Shown here in pieces: positions 47,027 through 57,186 of a stretch of DNA of 64,000 bases (within the stretch, counting starts at the first letter, position 1; every line of letters begins with the position of its first letter). A model generated the notes under the pieces. It saw nothing but the letters and a program-made list of their open reading frames with translations. It searched no databases and was not told where the DNA came from. This stretch comes from Paracamarosporium sp. OC-R06-R3 (lineage: Eukaryota; Ascomycota; Dothideomycetes; Pleosporales; Didymosphaeriaceae): the NCBI GenBank assembly GCA_019828545.1, contig JACVRA010000511.1:1-64000 (forward strand), read 5' to 3'. The position numbers and the translations under genes were made by a program.

Positions 47027-49078
47027 ATGGACTTCTCAACTTCCAATCCCATGGACTTCCACCGTCCCTCCAGCACAATCAGCTCCGTCGACCGCAAGCC
47101 CAGCGTCTTCTTCGACGACGGCGCCACGCTCGACGCCCAGATCCTCGACACCCCCGTCCTCATGTCGCCCACCACCAGCACCCAGGGCATCTTCTCGCCC
47201 GACACCTCCATCTGGGAGGACTTCTCGCACCAGGGCCAGTTCATCGACCGCACCGCCACCAGCTCCGTCGTCAACACAAACGCAAACAACCCCTTCTTCA
47301 CCGAGCAGAGCAACAACCCCTTCGCCCGCCTGCCCCCCAACCAGGCCGCCAGCTACGGCCAGCAGACGTCGTGGCCCGTCCAGGACCACTCGGGATCCCA
47401 GACGCCCACGGCCTCCAAGCCGCTGAACCCCTTCGCCCCGGCAGACTTTGGTGCCGCTCCACAGCCCTTCGTCCCAGAGCCTCCCCAGCAGATGGCCTTC
47501 CACGGACTGCCCGTCCAGAGCAACGTCAGGCCCAGCTCCGTCTTCCCACAGGCACCGCCCGAGCAGCCCTTGTCGCCGCACACCAACTCCGAGTGGATGG
47601 CTTTCAACCAGCAAGAGATGGACGCCCGCCCGGGGCCCAAGCGCATGAGGGCCAGCTCCCCGCCCCGCTCCTTCACCCCTCAACGGGGCGGCGGCATCAG
47701 GAAGAAGAACGCTCGCTTCGACATCCCCTCGGAACGGAATCTCTTCAACATCGACCGCCTCATCCAGGACTGCACCGACGAGCACGAGCTCAAGGAACTC
47801 AAGCAGCAGAAACGACTCCTCCGGAATAGACAGGCCGCGTACGTACCCCTTTTGGCTTTTGCATCCCAGCATCTGGTCTTGGATACCATTTGGTCTGCGT
47901 TCTCCATTGTGTCCATCCGCTAACATCATCGCAGTCTTGACTCCCGGCAACGGAAGAAGAAGCACACCGAAGAGCTCGAGGAAGAGAAGAAGACGTGGTC
48001 CGACAAGATCTGCGGCCTGCAGGACGACTTCAACAACCTCCGCGTTGAGTACGACCGCCTTCTTGCTGAGAAGGAGAACTGGCACCGCGAGCAGATGGAG
48101 ATGCACCAGATCGTCAACCAGCTCCACTTCGACAAGGAAGAGCTTGTCCGCACCCACACCCTCGAGACGGGTGAGCTCCGCAAGAAGGTCTCCGTCCTCA
48201 CCGAAAGGCTCGAGTGCGCTACCAACAGCTCTGCTTCCATGGCGCCCAGCTCTGCCTTCACCGACTTCACCTCCGACATGGACAACCTCAACATGAGCAA
48301 CAGCGAGTGGGACAACTACATCTTCGTCAACGACTTCGATGAGCAGACTCCTGGTCAGCAACCCCAGGAGCAGTCCCTCGCCGTTGTGCCGCGCGGAAAG
48401 GATGAGGAGAAGCCGGTCGCATCTGGCCTTCTGCTTATGCTGCTCCTCTGTGGCGCTTTCGTCGCAAGCAAGTCCTCCGGCTCTGCTGCGCCGCCCATTC
48501 CTCGCATGCCTGACGAGGTCCGTGCCGCTTCGACCCAGGTGCTCGACAGCATCTTCAAGGATGCTGGCGTCGCGCCTACCGTTACCGAGCAGGGCATCGT
48601 CGCCAACCGTGTCTCCATGGTGGAGCCTGGGCCATCCGGCGTCGCTTGGATGAAGTCGGGTTCTGACATTGGTGCCTTGACCGGATCTGCTCTCGACCAG
48701 CTGCACACTCAGCTCACGACAACCAGCAAAGAGCAGGAGCACGAGCAGCTGTTCTCCATCACGCCCGCTCAGTACAACAGCATGACTTCTATGGACTTCT
48801 CTCGCACCCGGTATAGCGTCACGAGCGATGACTTCAGCGACCCACTGTCGCCTGGATCTCAGCCGTCTCATCGCCGCAACCTTGCTGCCACTCTTACTGC
48901 CATGCGGGAGCAGAGCAAGGGCGACTCCGCCGCAGACATCTACACGCGAAGCTTGCTGTGGGACAAGATCTCACCCGAAGTCGTCGTGGAGTTCAAGCGC
49001 ATGGTCGAAGAGTCTGCCGCCGCCTCCCGCCCCAGCACGTCTGACGGCAGGCCCACCAAGATGGAGAGCCTCGGTTGA
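47027..49078 (+). CDS. meaB: MeaB-type bZIP factor with membrane segment
   Basis: This is a transcription factor of the bZIP family, most like MeaB of Aspergillus and Fusarium, which acts in nitrogen metabolite repression. Two exons, 47027-47838 and 47935-49078, give 651 residues; the intron (GTACGT...CATCGCAG) lies inside the basic region. The N-terminal 250 residues are Pro/Ser/Gln-rich with NPF repeats (NNPFFTEQ, NNPFARL, LNPFAP). The basic region is KRLLRNRQAALDSRQRKKKH with the invariant N-x7-R, followed by a long coiled coil to about residue 385 (LEEEKKTW, LRKKVSVLTERLE). A hydrophobic helix GLLLMLLLCGAFVASK near 434-449 is long enough to cross a membrane. The C-terminal 200 residues include VRAASTQVLDSIFKDAG. 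The gene is isolated by about 3.2 kb on both sides. Confidence 0.78.
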
Positions 49079-52000
49079 ACACCATCCTCTTCCCTATGTC
49101 CATTCTTCACTCCCGACTTGCATCATCTGTTTTCAGCATAGCGTATTGATTTCTTCCAACCCTCCATCGGCTTGGAGGGTCCCGTAGGGACAAATCTGCA
49201 TCATGGGCTGGGAACCTGTTTTCGCGTCGACCAAACGCAGCTTCGCATTCGCCCTGCGCGTTTCCTTTGCGCCAGCTGGCTCTTTGAACACTTCTTGACG
49301 GCAACGTCGACATTTCTTCGCATACCAGTCTGCTTTCAGCATATACGTGGGCGGCTTTCTGCACGCGGTTGGCCCGTCGTCACCCAACGACGAACGGCAC
49401 AGCCACCGCAAGCACCATTCATACATTCATCACCAGCGCAGCGTCATTCATCAGACAGCGCGCGACATTTTGTGCTTGTTTTTTTTTTCCTTTGAGCATA
49501 GCGGGCGAGCGAGCGAGCAAGCGAATTTGGCACATATTTTGCGTATCTTTTTTTTTCTCTGTTTACTTTGTTGGATGGATAATCTCTCCTGTCATGAATT
49601 TGTCCGCTGAGCGTAGCGAGCGCGTCTTGTTCTTGTTGTTTCTCACGAATGATGATGAAGATGGAGATCGCGGATCGCGGATCGCGGATCGGATCTAAAC
49701 GTCTTGTATGTATGTATGCTACGACATGCCCCGCCTATCTTTCACGCGCACACGCACTCGATATCATATCATACCACGATATTTATACTAGCTATCTTTG
49801 TACATGCGGCATCGTTGAAGCTGTTTGATGGGAAGATGTGTTTTCTTTTCTTTGTTTTTTTCCTTTTCTTCTTTTTCGTATTTGGGTGGGTTGGGTTGTT
49901 AGTAGCTTAGTTATATATCATCTTTTGAAGTGCGTGCCGGGTGGCGCGCGCGCTGCGAGCGAGTATGGATTCATCGGGCTTTGACGTGATGTGATGTGAT
50001 GGTCATGTTTGTTTGTTTGTTTACGTACGTACGTACTTGGCTGTGCACGCTTTTCTTTTTCCTTTTCCTGGCTTTGCCTTTTCTTTCTTTCTGCATCACG
50101 ACGTATGTTACTCACTCACTCACTCACTTGTCTAACTAACTAACCATCCACCCTTCCCTTCTCCCCCTCTCTACTCCCAGCCTCTACTCTCCCACTCAAA
50201 CTCCCTCGCCTCCTCCCCGCCACCGACAATCCAGACCGTCCACAGCCCAGCCCAGACAAGCCCACTCGTTCCCCCTCTCCTCGCTTCGCTTCGCCCACAT
50301 CCCACCGCTGGTCCCATACACCCCCTGCACCCGCACGCACGCATACGAACTCAGTCTGACTGACCGGTCGGTCGGTCGGTCAGTCAGTCGGTCAGTTGGT
50401 AGGTCGCAGCAGCGACTGCGGCAGCGACAACGGATGCATATTTTTGTCTGGCTGGCTTGCTTGCTTGCGTCGGTGTGCAGCGGCGCGGGGAAGTGGGCGT
50501 TGGCTGGGGATGGCAAGGGGATGCGGGTTGACGGCGTGTGGGGGTTTGTTTGCATTTTACATGGGAGGGGAGTGGATTTCAGGGGGGTTGGATTGGGTTG
50601 GGAGATGAAGGATGGATTGGGGAGGAGAGAGGTTTACATGGGAGGGATTGGATTGGATTGGGGAGGGAGTGAAGGGGAGGGATTATCTGGTTGTGTAACG
50701 TCCATCCAAGACATACATGAGACGTACGTCCGTCTGCGTGTGGGATGGAGAGGGAATGCGGATGCGGGTGGTTCTGCGAGTGGAGTGGAGTGGAGTGGAG
50801 TATGCTACGCGATGCAATGCATGCAATGCGGGAAAGCAAAATGAGAGTGGGAGTGCGATGTGAGAGGGAGGGAGGCGTCATGCACAATCTCATCGTATCC
50901 TATCCTATTCTGTTCTACCCATACACATCCCATCCTACCCGGTGTCCGAGAGTAGAAGCCCTCGACGTGCCTGCGTCTATCCTATCCCGTCCTACGTCTC
51001 CACAAGTACATACATACATACAAGTACATACAAGCAAAGCACCGTAGATCCAACCCACTCCACTCCACTCCGCTGAAACAAAGATCACCAGCAGACGGCT
51101 TCCCTCGCCGAAGCGAAATGCTTATCCGTCGTCTACATACCGCAGTAGTCAAGATCACCTACGCATACCCGAAGATCACGGTGGAAATCGCGGCCCCTGA
51201 CAACCCGATAGGTCGCCGGGAGGAAAATCACCGCGTATGGGGTGGCAGGAGCGAGATACGGGCGGGCTTGTGACACCCACCTGCCGACGTGATCGCCCCT
51301 GATTTTCACGTCGCTTCGGTGCATGCGAGTATCATTCCATCATGGTCATGGTCGTGGTCGAGTCAAACTTCCAATTGCGGATTCCACCTCATGATGGCGG
51401 GAAACGAGATGTGCAGGATAGTATAGGACAGGACAGCATAGGACAGGACACGCCGCAACGCAGCAGGTCTTACAACGCACACGCATCCCCCTCCCCTGGG
51501 GGCAGAAAACCAGCGTCATACGACAACGCCCGCTGGCCCGCTGGCCTGCTGTCTGTCTGTCTCGCTCGCTCGCGGAACAGGGTCCCATCCCGTGTCGTAC
51601 TACATGCACATACGCATTCACATACAGGCCCTCGCTCACTACCATGCACGGGAATACGAGACGCGAGGCTGGACGGGCCTTATTTCCCCGCAACTACCAG
51701 GCGCCATGGCCTGAGATGATGTGATCTCAACCCCACACGTAGGCATGCATGGACGCTGAGCGGCGTGTAGACGTGGAGTACAGGGGAAGGCGAGGCAGGG
51801 CGCGCAAAGCAAGGCAAGGCAAGGCAAGGCAAGGCAGGATGGATGATGGGCTGGGCTGGGCTGTGCTGCGCGGTGCTGACATGAGGATGTGGGAGGCGAA
51901 TCGGAGGGAGTGGGATCGGGGATGTCTCGGTTTCAGCTGTGTTGGCTGGGGAGGTGGTCGTGGTGTGGTTTATTGATTGATTGATTGACGGATATTGGAG

Positions 52001-52296
52001 TGCATTGGACTGTGGGAGACATGGAGAGAGAGATCGGGATGGTAGGATAGGATAGGTAGGTAGTAGGTAGTACCAATAGGATAGAACGGGACGGGAAAGA
52101 ATGCAATGGGACGTCCGAACCGAGCCGCAGTGCAGCAATAGAATACCCTCCGAGTCCGGCCGTTGAAGATGCTCCGCCGTTTCGAGCATCTCATCTGACA
52201 GCCCACGGAGATCAATAATCGCCTCGCCTGGAAGAATAGATCCGTACGGGTGGTATCCGTTGTTCGAAACGGGAAACCGCTGACTATCCGGGTGGC
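49079..52296. other. Long gene-free, simple-repeat-rich region
   Basis: About 3.2 kb after the bZIP stop with no supported gene. It probably begins with a long 3' UTR. Short tandem motifs are frequent: GTAC units near 50024-50036, ACTC near 50111-50127, GGTC/GTCA near 50363-50400, GCTT near 50455, AAGGC near 51807-51836 and TTGA near 51971-51987. The plus strand is C-rich from 50150 to 50330 and G-rich from 50480 to 50880 (runs such as GGGGAGGAGAGAGG), so strand composition flips within 300 bases. Confidence 0.5.
51807..51836. repeat. AAGGC pentanucleotide tract
   Basis: Several AAGGC units in a row (GCAAGGCAAGGCAAGGCAAG), a microsatellite in the gene-free region. Confidence 0.75.
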
Positions 52297-54514
52297 TTAC
52301 TTCGGATTGTACTTGTCTTTCCATATCCTGTTGCAGAATGTTAGCCCGGCACGTGCCTTGTACGACATTGCCCCGCGCGTCGTCTCGTCTCTTTGCTCTT
52401 CTCGTCGCGGGCTCGTTCCAGCGTAGTCGGTCCAGCGTAGCATCGTCCCACGCCATCACACACACACACACCACACCACACCACCTTCCCACCGGCGCCG
52501 GCACGCCCTCGCGCACCGCATCAATAAACCAGATAGACAGCCACGCACGCACCACACACCACCCAACACACCCGCTTATTGCGCGCCCTACGCGAAGCCA
52601 GCAACAGCGCGCCACGTGTATGCGCTCAACACGAGCGCGGGGCCCGACGCAGCGGAAACGGAGGGTGCATGACAGACGCCGACGCACTGGGGTCTTGTTT
52701 GGGCCACGGGTAATGTGACAGGACAGGACGCTCGTCCGCCCGCGGTGGGGTGTGACTCGAGTTGCTGCGGTCAGGTCCGTACCGGTTAAGCGAAGGGAGC
52801 AGGCGTACGATGCGGGCTTGGAGCGTCCTGGCCAATCGACGCCGCTTGGCGTATGCGCGTTGAAACGCTACGTATTGGAGGGAGGGTCTGGATCTGAGGG
52901 TTGCGCATGCGGCCATGACGAGCTTGATCGTCGAATCATCGTCATCGTTGTTTGTGGTGGTGGTGGTGGTGGTGGTGTTGATGCTGTGCCGTGGCGGTGC
53001 CTTGCTTGCTTGCTTCGCCTGGTGCATTCCTAGGAATGCAGATCGTCGCCAGATCTCGATGTGTGGCCGCGAGATCGTGATGTTGTGAAAAACAGGGTGA
53101 AAAGAGGGCTTACCATGTGTTGCCTAATGTCTTGCTTCCCTTTGACTCTGCCAACCGAAGGAACTGTGCCGCTTTGAACTAGGAGGCGTACCGTTAGCAA
53201 CAGTCAGCCGCAACACCTTCCTAACGCGCGAATGCTGCCCAACAAATGAGGCTGGGGATATTGAAACCGAGTTTGTGTGCCTTGGAGTTGCTCCGCGTGA
53301 TGGCTGAGATCGAGTCTATCGACCTTCACCGTTCGCACGAGGTGCAGGTGAGCCTTGACACGGACCGGTCAAGTCACTGGGGCTGCGGAGAACAGCGACA
53401 ACAGATGAAGAGATGGCTGAGTCGGGGAAGTGTGCATGCAGCTGGGTTTGACGTGTACACAAAGCATATGGACGCAATATGGGGCCTGATGCGTAGAACC
53501 AAGGAAAAGGGTTACACTTACCTTATCCTTCTTCGTGCCAAATCCCTCCAGATAGCACCAAGCCACCTCGTTCATGGCATCCGTGTCGCCCAGATTCGCA
53601 GCCGTCTCGTAGTACTGCTTCGCTGCGACCGGGTCCTTCTTCGTTCCCCATGCATATCGGAAGCAGTTCCCGAGCTCAAACATAGCAATGACCAATTCGC
53701 CTTTTGCAGCACCGCCTTTCTTCATGCCGGCCTGCAGCGCCAGCCGCTCGACTTCAGCGCTGTTGGAAGCAGCCACGGAAAGGTACCGCACAGCCTGCTC
53801 CATGTTCGGCTCGCACCCCCAGCCATGCCGTAACGCAAGACCGTAGAGAACCTGACTGAGCGCATTGTTCGCGCCATTGGGATCAGCAAGTTTGCCAAAG
53901 ATCTTCGTGGACGCCGCGTAGTCGCCAGCCTCGTGCAACCGGATAGCCTCCTGGATATCCGCATCTTCAGGAGCAGCGCTCACACTACGACTTCTGCTCC
54001 TCGAGCCCTGCTGCGAGGCTGGTGACAGCGGATCGGTGACCTCGATGCTCGGCGTGTTTGCCCCGCTCTTCAACACCGTGTTCCCCGATATCAGCACCGT
54101 CGCGCGCTTCTCCCAGTTCGCCTCCTCCTCCTCGTTCCGCGCCACGCCATCGCCTCCTACGGCTGGAAGGTCGCTCGGAACATTGGCACTGGACGCGCTG
54201 CGGCCGCGGCCAAAGTGTAACTTGTGCCCGCCTTTCTCATTCTCTTGCCCGCCAGGCCCGCCGGCCGCTGCATTGCTGTGCCTCCTGAACCTGCCCTTTA
54301 TGCCTCGGTGCTCCGGCGCAGGCGAGAGAAAGGGCTGTGAAGCGCGCGTGGGGTCTCCTGGGAAGGCCGGCGGCTCGATGGACTCGCGCGTCGATGTCGT
54401 GGTGCGGTAGAACTGAAATTCGGGCACATCTGGGCTCAGCGTGGGGCCCCGTTCGGCCACGTTCCCTTCGTCTCTGACTTTGTCCTTCTTTTTCAGGAGG
54501 TCCTTGAGCGGCAT
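52297..54514 (-). CDS. SKT5-like Sel1-repeat protein (chitin synthase regulator family)
   Basis: This is a Sel1/TPR-type solenoid protein related to Skt5/Chs4, activators of chitin synthase at growth sites; it could be a paralogue with another role. Three exons, 53522-54514, 53114-53178 and 52297-52327, give 362 residues. The first 150 residues are disordered (HGFR/Ser/Arg/Pro-rich). Sel1 repeats run from about 200 (EAIRLHEAGDYAASTKIFGK, LYGLALRHGWGCEPNMEQA, GNCFRYAWGTKKDPVAAKQY, EVAWCYLEGFGTKKDK). The end is ESKGSKTLGNTW joined to IWKDKYNPK, the typical family terminus. The introns are long for this genome: 343 and 786 nt, the second hiding a last exon of only 31 nt. An alternative acceptor at 53032 would give a different, His-rich end. 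Such ends and microexons are easily missed by gene callers. Confidence 0.8.
52954..52977. repeat. GGT trinucleotide microsatellite
   Basis: About eight GGT units on the plus strand (CAC/ACC on the gene strand), inside the last intron of the SKT5-like gene. In the alternative terminal exon it would encode seven histidines. Confidence 0.8.
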
Positions 54515-54634
54515 CGTGGGCTTGTGGTCTCAGGGTTGCGGCCTGGGTGCCTGGATGCGGCCTGGATGCGGCTGATTTCTTAATTCCGCGGGTGATACAG
54601 AAATGCGCGGTGCAATGCGCTGCGTCGGGTGCTG

Positions 54635-55211
54635 TTACTGAACTTTTAGAGTCGTCCTGTACTTCCGCAAGGTGCCGCTGAGAGTTCTGACGTGCATCGA
54701 GAACGACTGTTCAGGCGCTGCCGTGTCCTTGTAGGCAGCTTCGTCGTATGAGGACGGCTGGGGCTGGGCTTGGCTCTTCAAGCGCCCCTCAGCCTCCATC
54801 AGCTCAGCGCTTGCGTGCATAACAACTCCGACCGTTTCTGCAAATGCGCAAAGAGTGGCTGACGAGTTCAATGCATGCACAGTACACATCGCAGAATGTA
54901 AAGACTCGGTTCAAAACATGAAATTCGTTTTGCATTATTATGTTTCAGCAGGGTGCAACGCCCGACGATCCTGTCTAGGCTGGCTGCCCCATTCAAAAGG
55001 CATGTACAAGGTGCTGGCCCCCTTTCTTCGGGGTGAATTATCCCAAGCACCAAAAGTCATCAATGTACAAGAGAAACCTCTGGACGCCAATGCTCGCGTG
55101 GTATCATAATGAGTCCGCAGAAACGCCTCGAATCTGGTATCAATCCATCGCCAACACCAACGACAACCAGTAAGTGGTCTGGTGAGAGCACCTACCTTGC
55201 TTGACCGCCAT
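54635..55211 (-). CDS. Probable 72-residue two-exon protein, unknown
   Basis: ATG at 55211 opens a 16-nt exon (55196-55211, MAVKQ plus one base). A GTAGGT donor and a CATTTGCAG acceptor (intron 54838-55195, 358 nt) join it to 54635-54837, restoring frame as MAVKQETVGVVMHASAEL. The rest reads MEAEGRLKSQAQPQPSSYDE, AAYKDTAAPEQS and LSGTLRKYRTTLKVQ before the stop. It is a small, helical, soluble protein with no signal peptide. The frame of exon 2 stays open upstream, so a start inside that exon is the alternative. No family was recognised. Confidence 0.45.
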
Positions 55212-55319
55212 GATCAAGCTCATGCAAACTTAGACGCAGCCAGAAATTAGGAGAGACACCAGAAAGGGTCAGAACACCTACAAGACCGTGGTGTGAATGC
55301 AGATATACAAATGGTCCGA

Positions 55320-56495
55320 CTAGTCCTCAGGATCGAATGCAACGTAATCATGCTGTTTCGTGATCGCGTGGTGTTGGTCTTCATTCAAGGAACTTAAAGA
55401 TTTGCTTATATCCGTGACATTGCCGACGTCCTCGGAGCTCTCTGGCGATCCAATGCTGGAAGAACCAAGTGCAGCTGCCTTCATACGAGAAGCGTGGTGG
55501 ACGTGCCTATGTGGGCACCGATCACCCGCTGCGCAAAGCCCGGTGTTAGCAAAAGCAGGGCATTCGTAGACATGCAAGTGGGTGCAACCGTCTCCTTCGT
55601 CGCAGTATCCAAGCGTTCCGAATGACTCGCACACTGGGGCATGTCTGTCGATTTGAGTATGTACAAACATGCAAGGTGTCTTGGTGCAACGGTCCTCTAT
55701 GAAATAGAGACAATGAGGTGTGTTGTTGGCAGTCGCATCGTGAGACAACGGGCAAAAGGTGTCCTTGGTGCAATGGTTCTTGAAGAGGAACTGCTTGCAG
55801 AGAGCCAGCTTGTTGACGTCGTGGATATCGGGGCACCTGTTGCGAGCGCATTTACCTATCAAGAGATTAGACATCAAATAACGGAAGAGAACTATACCAG
55901 ATACGGAGTCCAGTGGAAGATACCTGTAGACATGAAGTTCCGGCACGGCGTATTCGAACTGCTGGCTCGGCTGTTTGTCTGTTGTGCTACAGTCAGCTTG
56001 CTGTTCCCAGTTTTCAAAAATTCATAGGCGAGCTTACAGAACTGGATTCGTTCCAAGCCGCCGAGCGTTGTGCACGTTTCGGACGCGCATGGCGAGATGA
56101 CGGATACGGTTCATAGCCTGTAGGGCCCCTCTTGTCTCGATGATTGCGCGCATGTCCGCGTTCGGGACCAACGGCGTTACCGCCTGGAGATGAGTGGCTG
56201 TCTGTGTTTGAGCCCGCATCGGTTGTGTCACTCAGGTAAGAGCCCGAGCCGCGGCGGGATCCGATAGCGGTGGTGTTCGTGAGGGTGTAAGTGGGTGCAC
56301 CCAGAAGTCCTTGATCACGGAGATTTGCCAGCTTGTGTCCCGTGATGTAGCCTACAAGTTATGAGCCAATCACCCAATGTTTTCCTTCTCTTACTTACTG
56401 TTCAGCTCTGCCTGGGCAATGAATCTTGCCTCCGCCGTTGGCAGAGCTGCGATCTGCTCCGCGGTGTAGGGTGGAGGGCCGGGCGGTCGCGACAT
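55320..56495 (-). CDS. CCCH zinc-finger protein (ZC3H3/Red5-type)
   Basis: This is an RNA-binding zinc-finger protein with a run of CCCH fingers spaced as in animal ZC3H3 and fission-yeast Red5, which act in nuclear mRNA polyadenylation/export and RNA surveillance. Exons are 56399-56495, 56038-56351 and 55320-55958, giving 349 residues. If a further 42-nt intron (55856-55897) is removed the protein has 335. The N-terminus is MSRPPGPPPYTAEQIAALPT, followed by a disordered Ser/Arg/His-rich part. Fingers: GKCARNRCPDIHD, ALCKQFLFKNHCTK..CPLSH, HCLYFIEDRCTKTPCMFVH, VCESFGTLGYCDEGDGCTHLH and ECPAFANTGLCAAGDRCPHRH. The first finger lacks its expected first cysteine in both splice forms. The protein ends in an acidic tail with AFDPED. 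The 42-nt intron is in frame and stop-free, so either form could be made. Confidence 0.8.
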
Positions 56496-57186
56496 GCTGC
56501 GCTGCGTTGGATCTGGACCTGTGTGGAAAAAGTTAATTACTTTGCACTGAAACGCCAAAAAAGAAAGCCGGTTTGAGGGGTCTGCGGGAGCTGCGGAGGG
56601 GATTGGGAGGGAGCGAGAGAGTGAGCTGCGCGAGGATAGTTGTACGCGGGGGACAAAGGTAAGGGTTCACGCTAAATCTTAGCGAGGGTCGCCCGCGTCC
56701 CGTTGTCACGTGATCGGTTCCTGCCTAGTCTTGGGGTTCAGAGGTCGATCGCGTCTACAGCTCTGCGGCAACAGATCAAAAATTCAACTAAGCCTGTCTC
56801 GCATTGTGATTTGTTTTTGCTTGTCCTGTATTGGAAATCTCATACGGTGCTCAAAACACAGATATAGATTTGTATTAGGGCATCATCTTGGATACGAAAC
56901 TTCCTTTTCGTAAAGTGAATAATCTCTTACTACATGCTACCTTTTTCACTATGCCCTTTTCTGTGCCGATTCCCAGGGGAATCACTTTTTTTGTATCACT
57001 TTTTGTACCAAGGCATTTTTAGTAAAAATCAACTCTCCAGACTACAAGCTACGACCGACACTGAACAAGAAGTCAAAATTTTGTACCGACTCCTGTAGGT
57101 TATTCACGCGGCGAGACTGATTGCATGCTTCTGATGAGAATTGTAAACGTATTGCAAAATGGGTTGACAGTGTTGCGATTTCACGT
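56496..57186. other. Intergenic, no gene supported
   Basis: About 690 bases between the zinc-finger gene start and the NOC4 stop; both are on the minus strand. The right part (56800-57100) is AT-rich. Nothing recognised. Confidence 0.45.

Noticed and set aside
47036..48871. 611-codon ORF antisense to the bZIP gene
   Set aside because: It mirrors the GC-rich codon bias of the real gene, crosses its intron, starts and ends inside it, and has Val/Leu/Gly-rich sequence without motifs.
51680..52687. 335-codon minus-strand ORF
   Set aside because: Low-complexity translation of simple repeats. Its only protein-like piece overlaps, in another frame, the 31-nt last exon of the SKT5-like gene.
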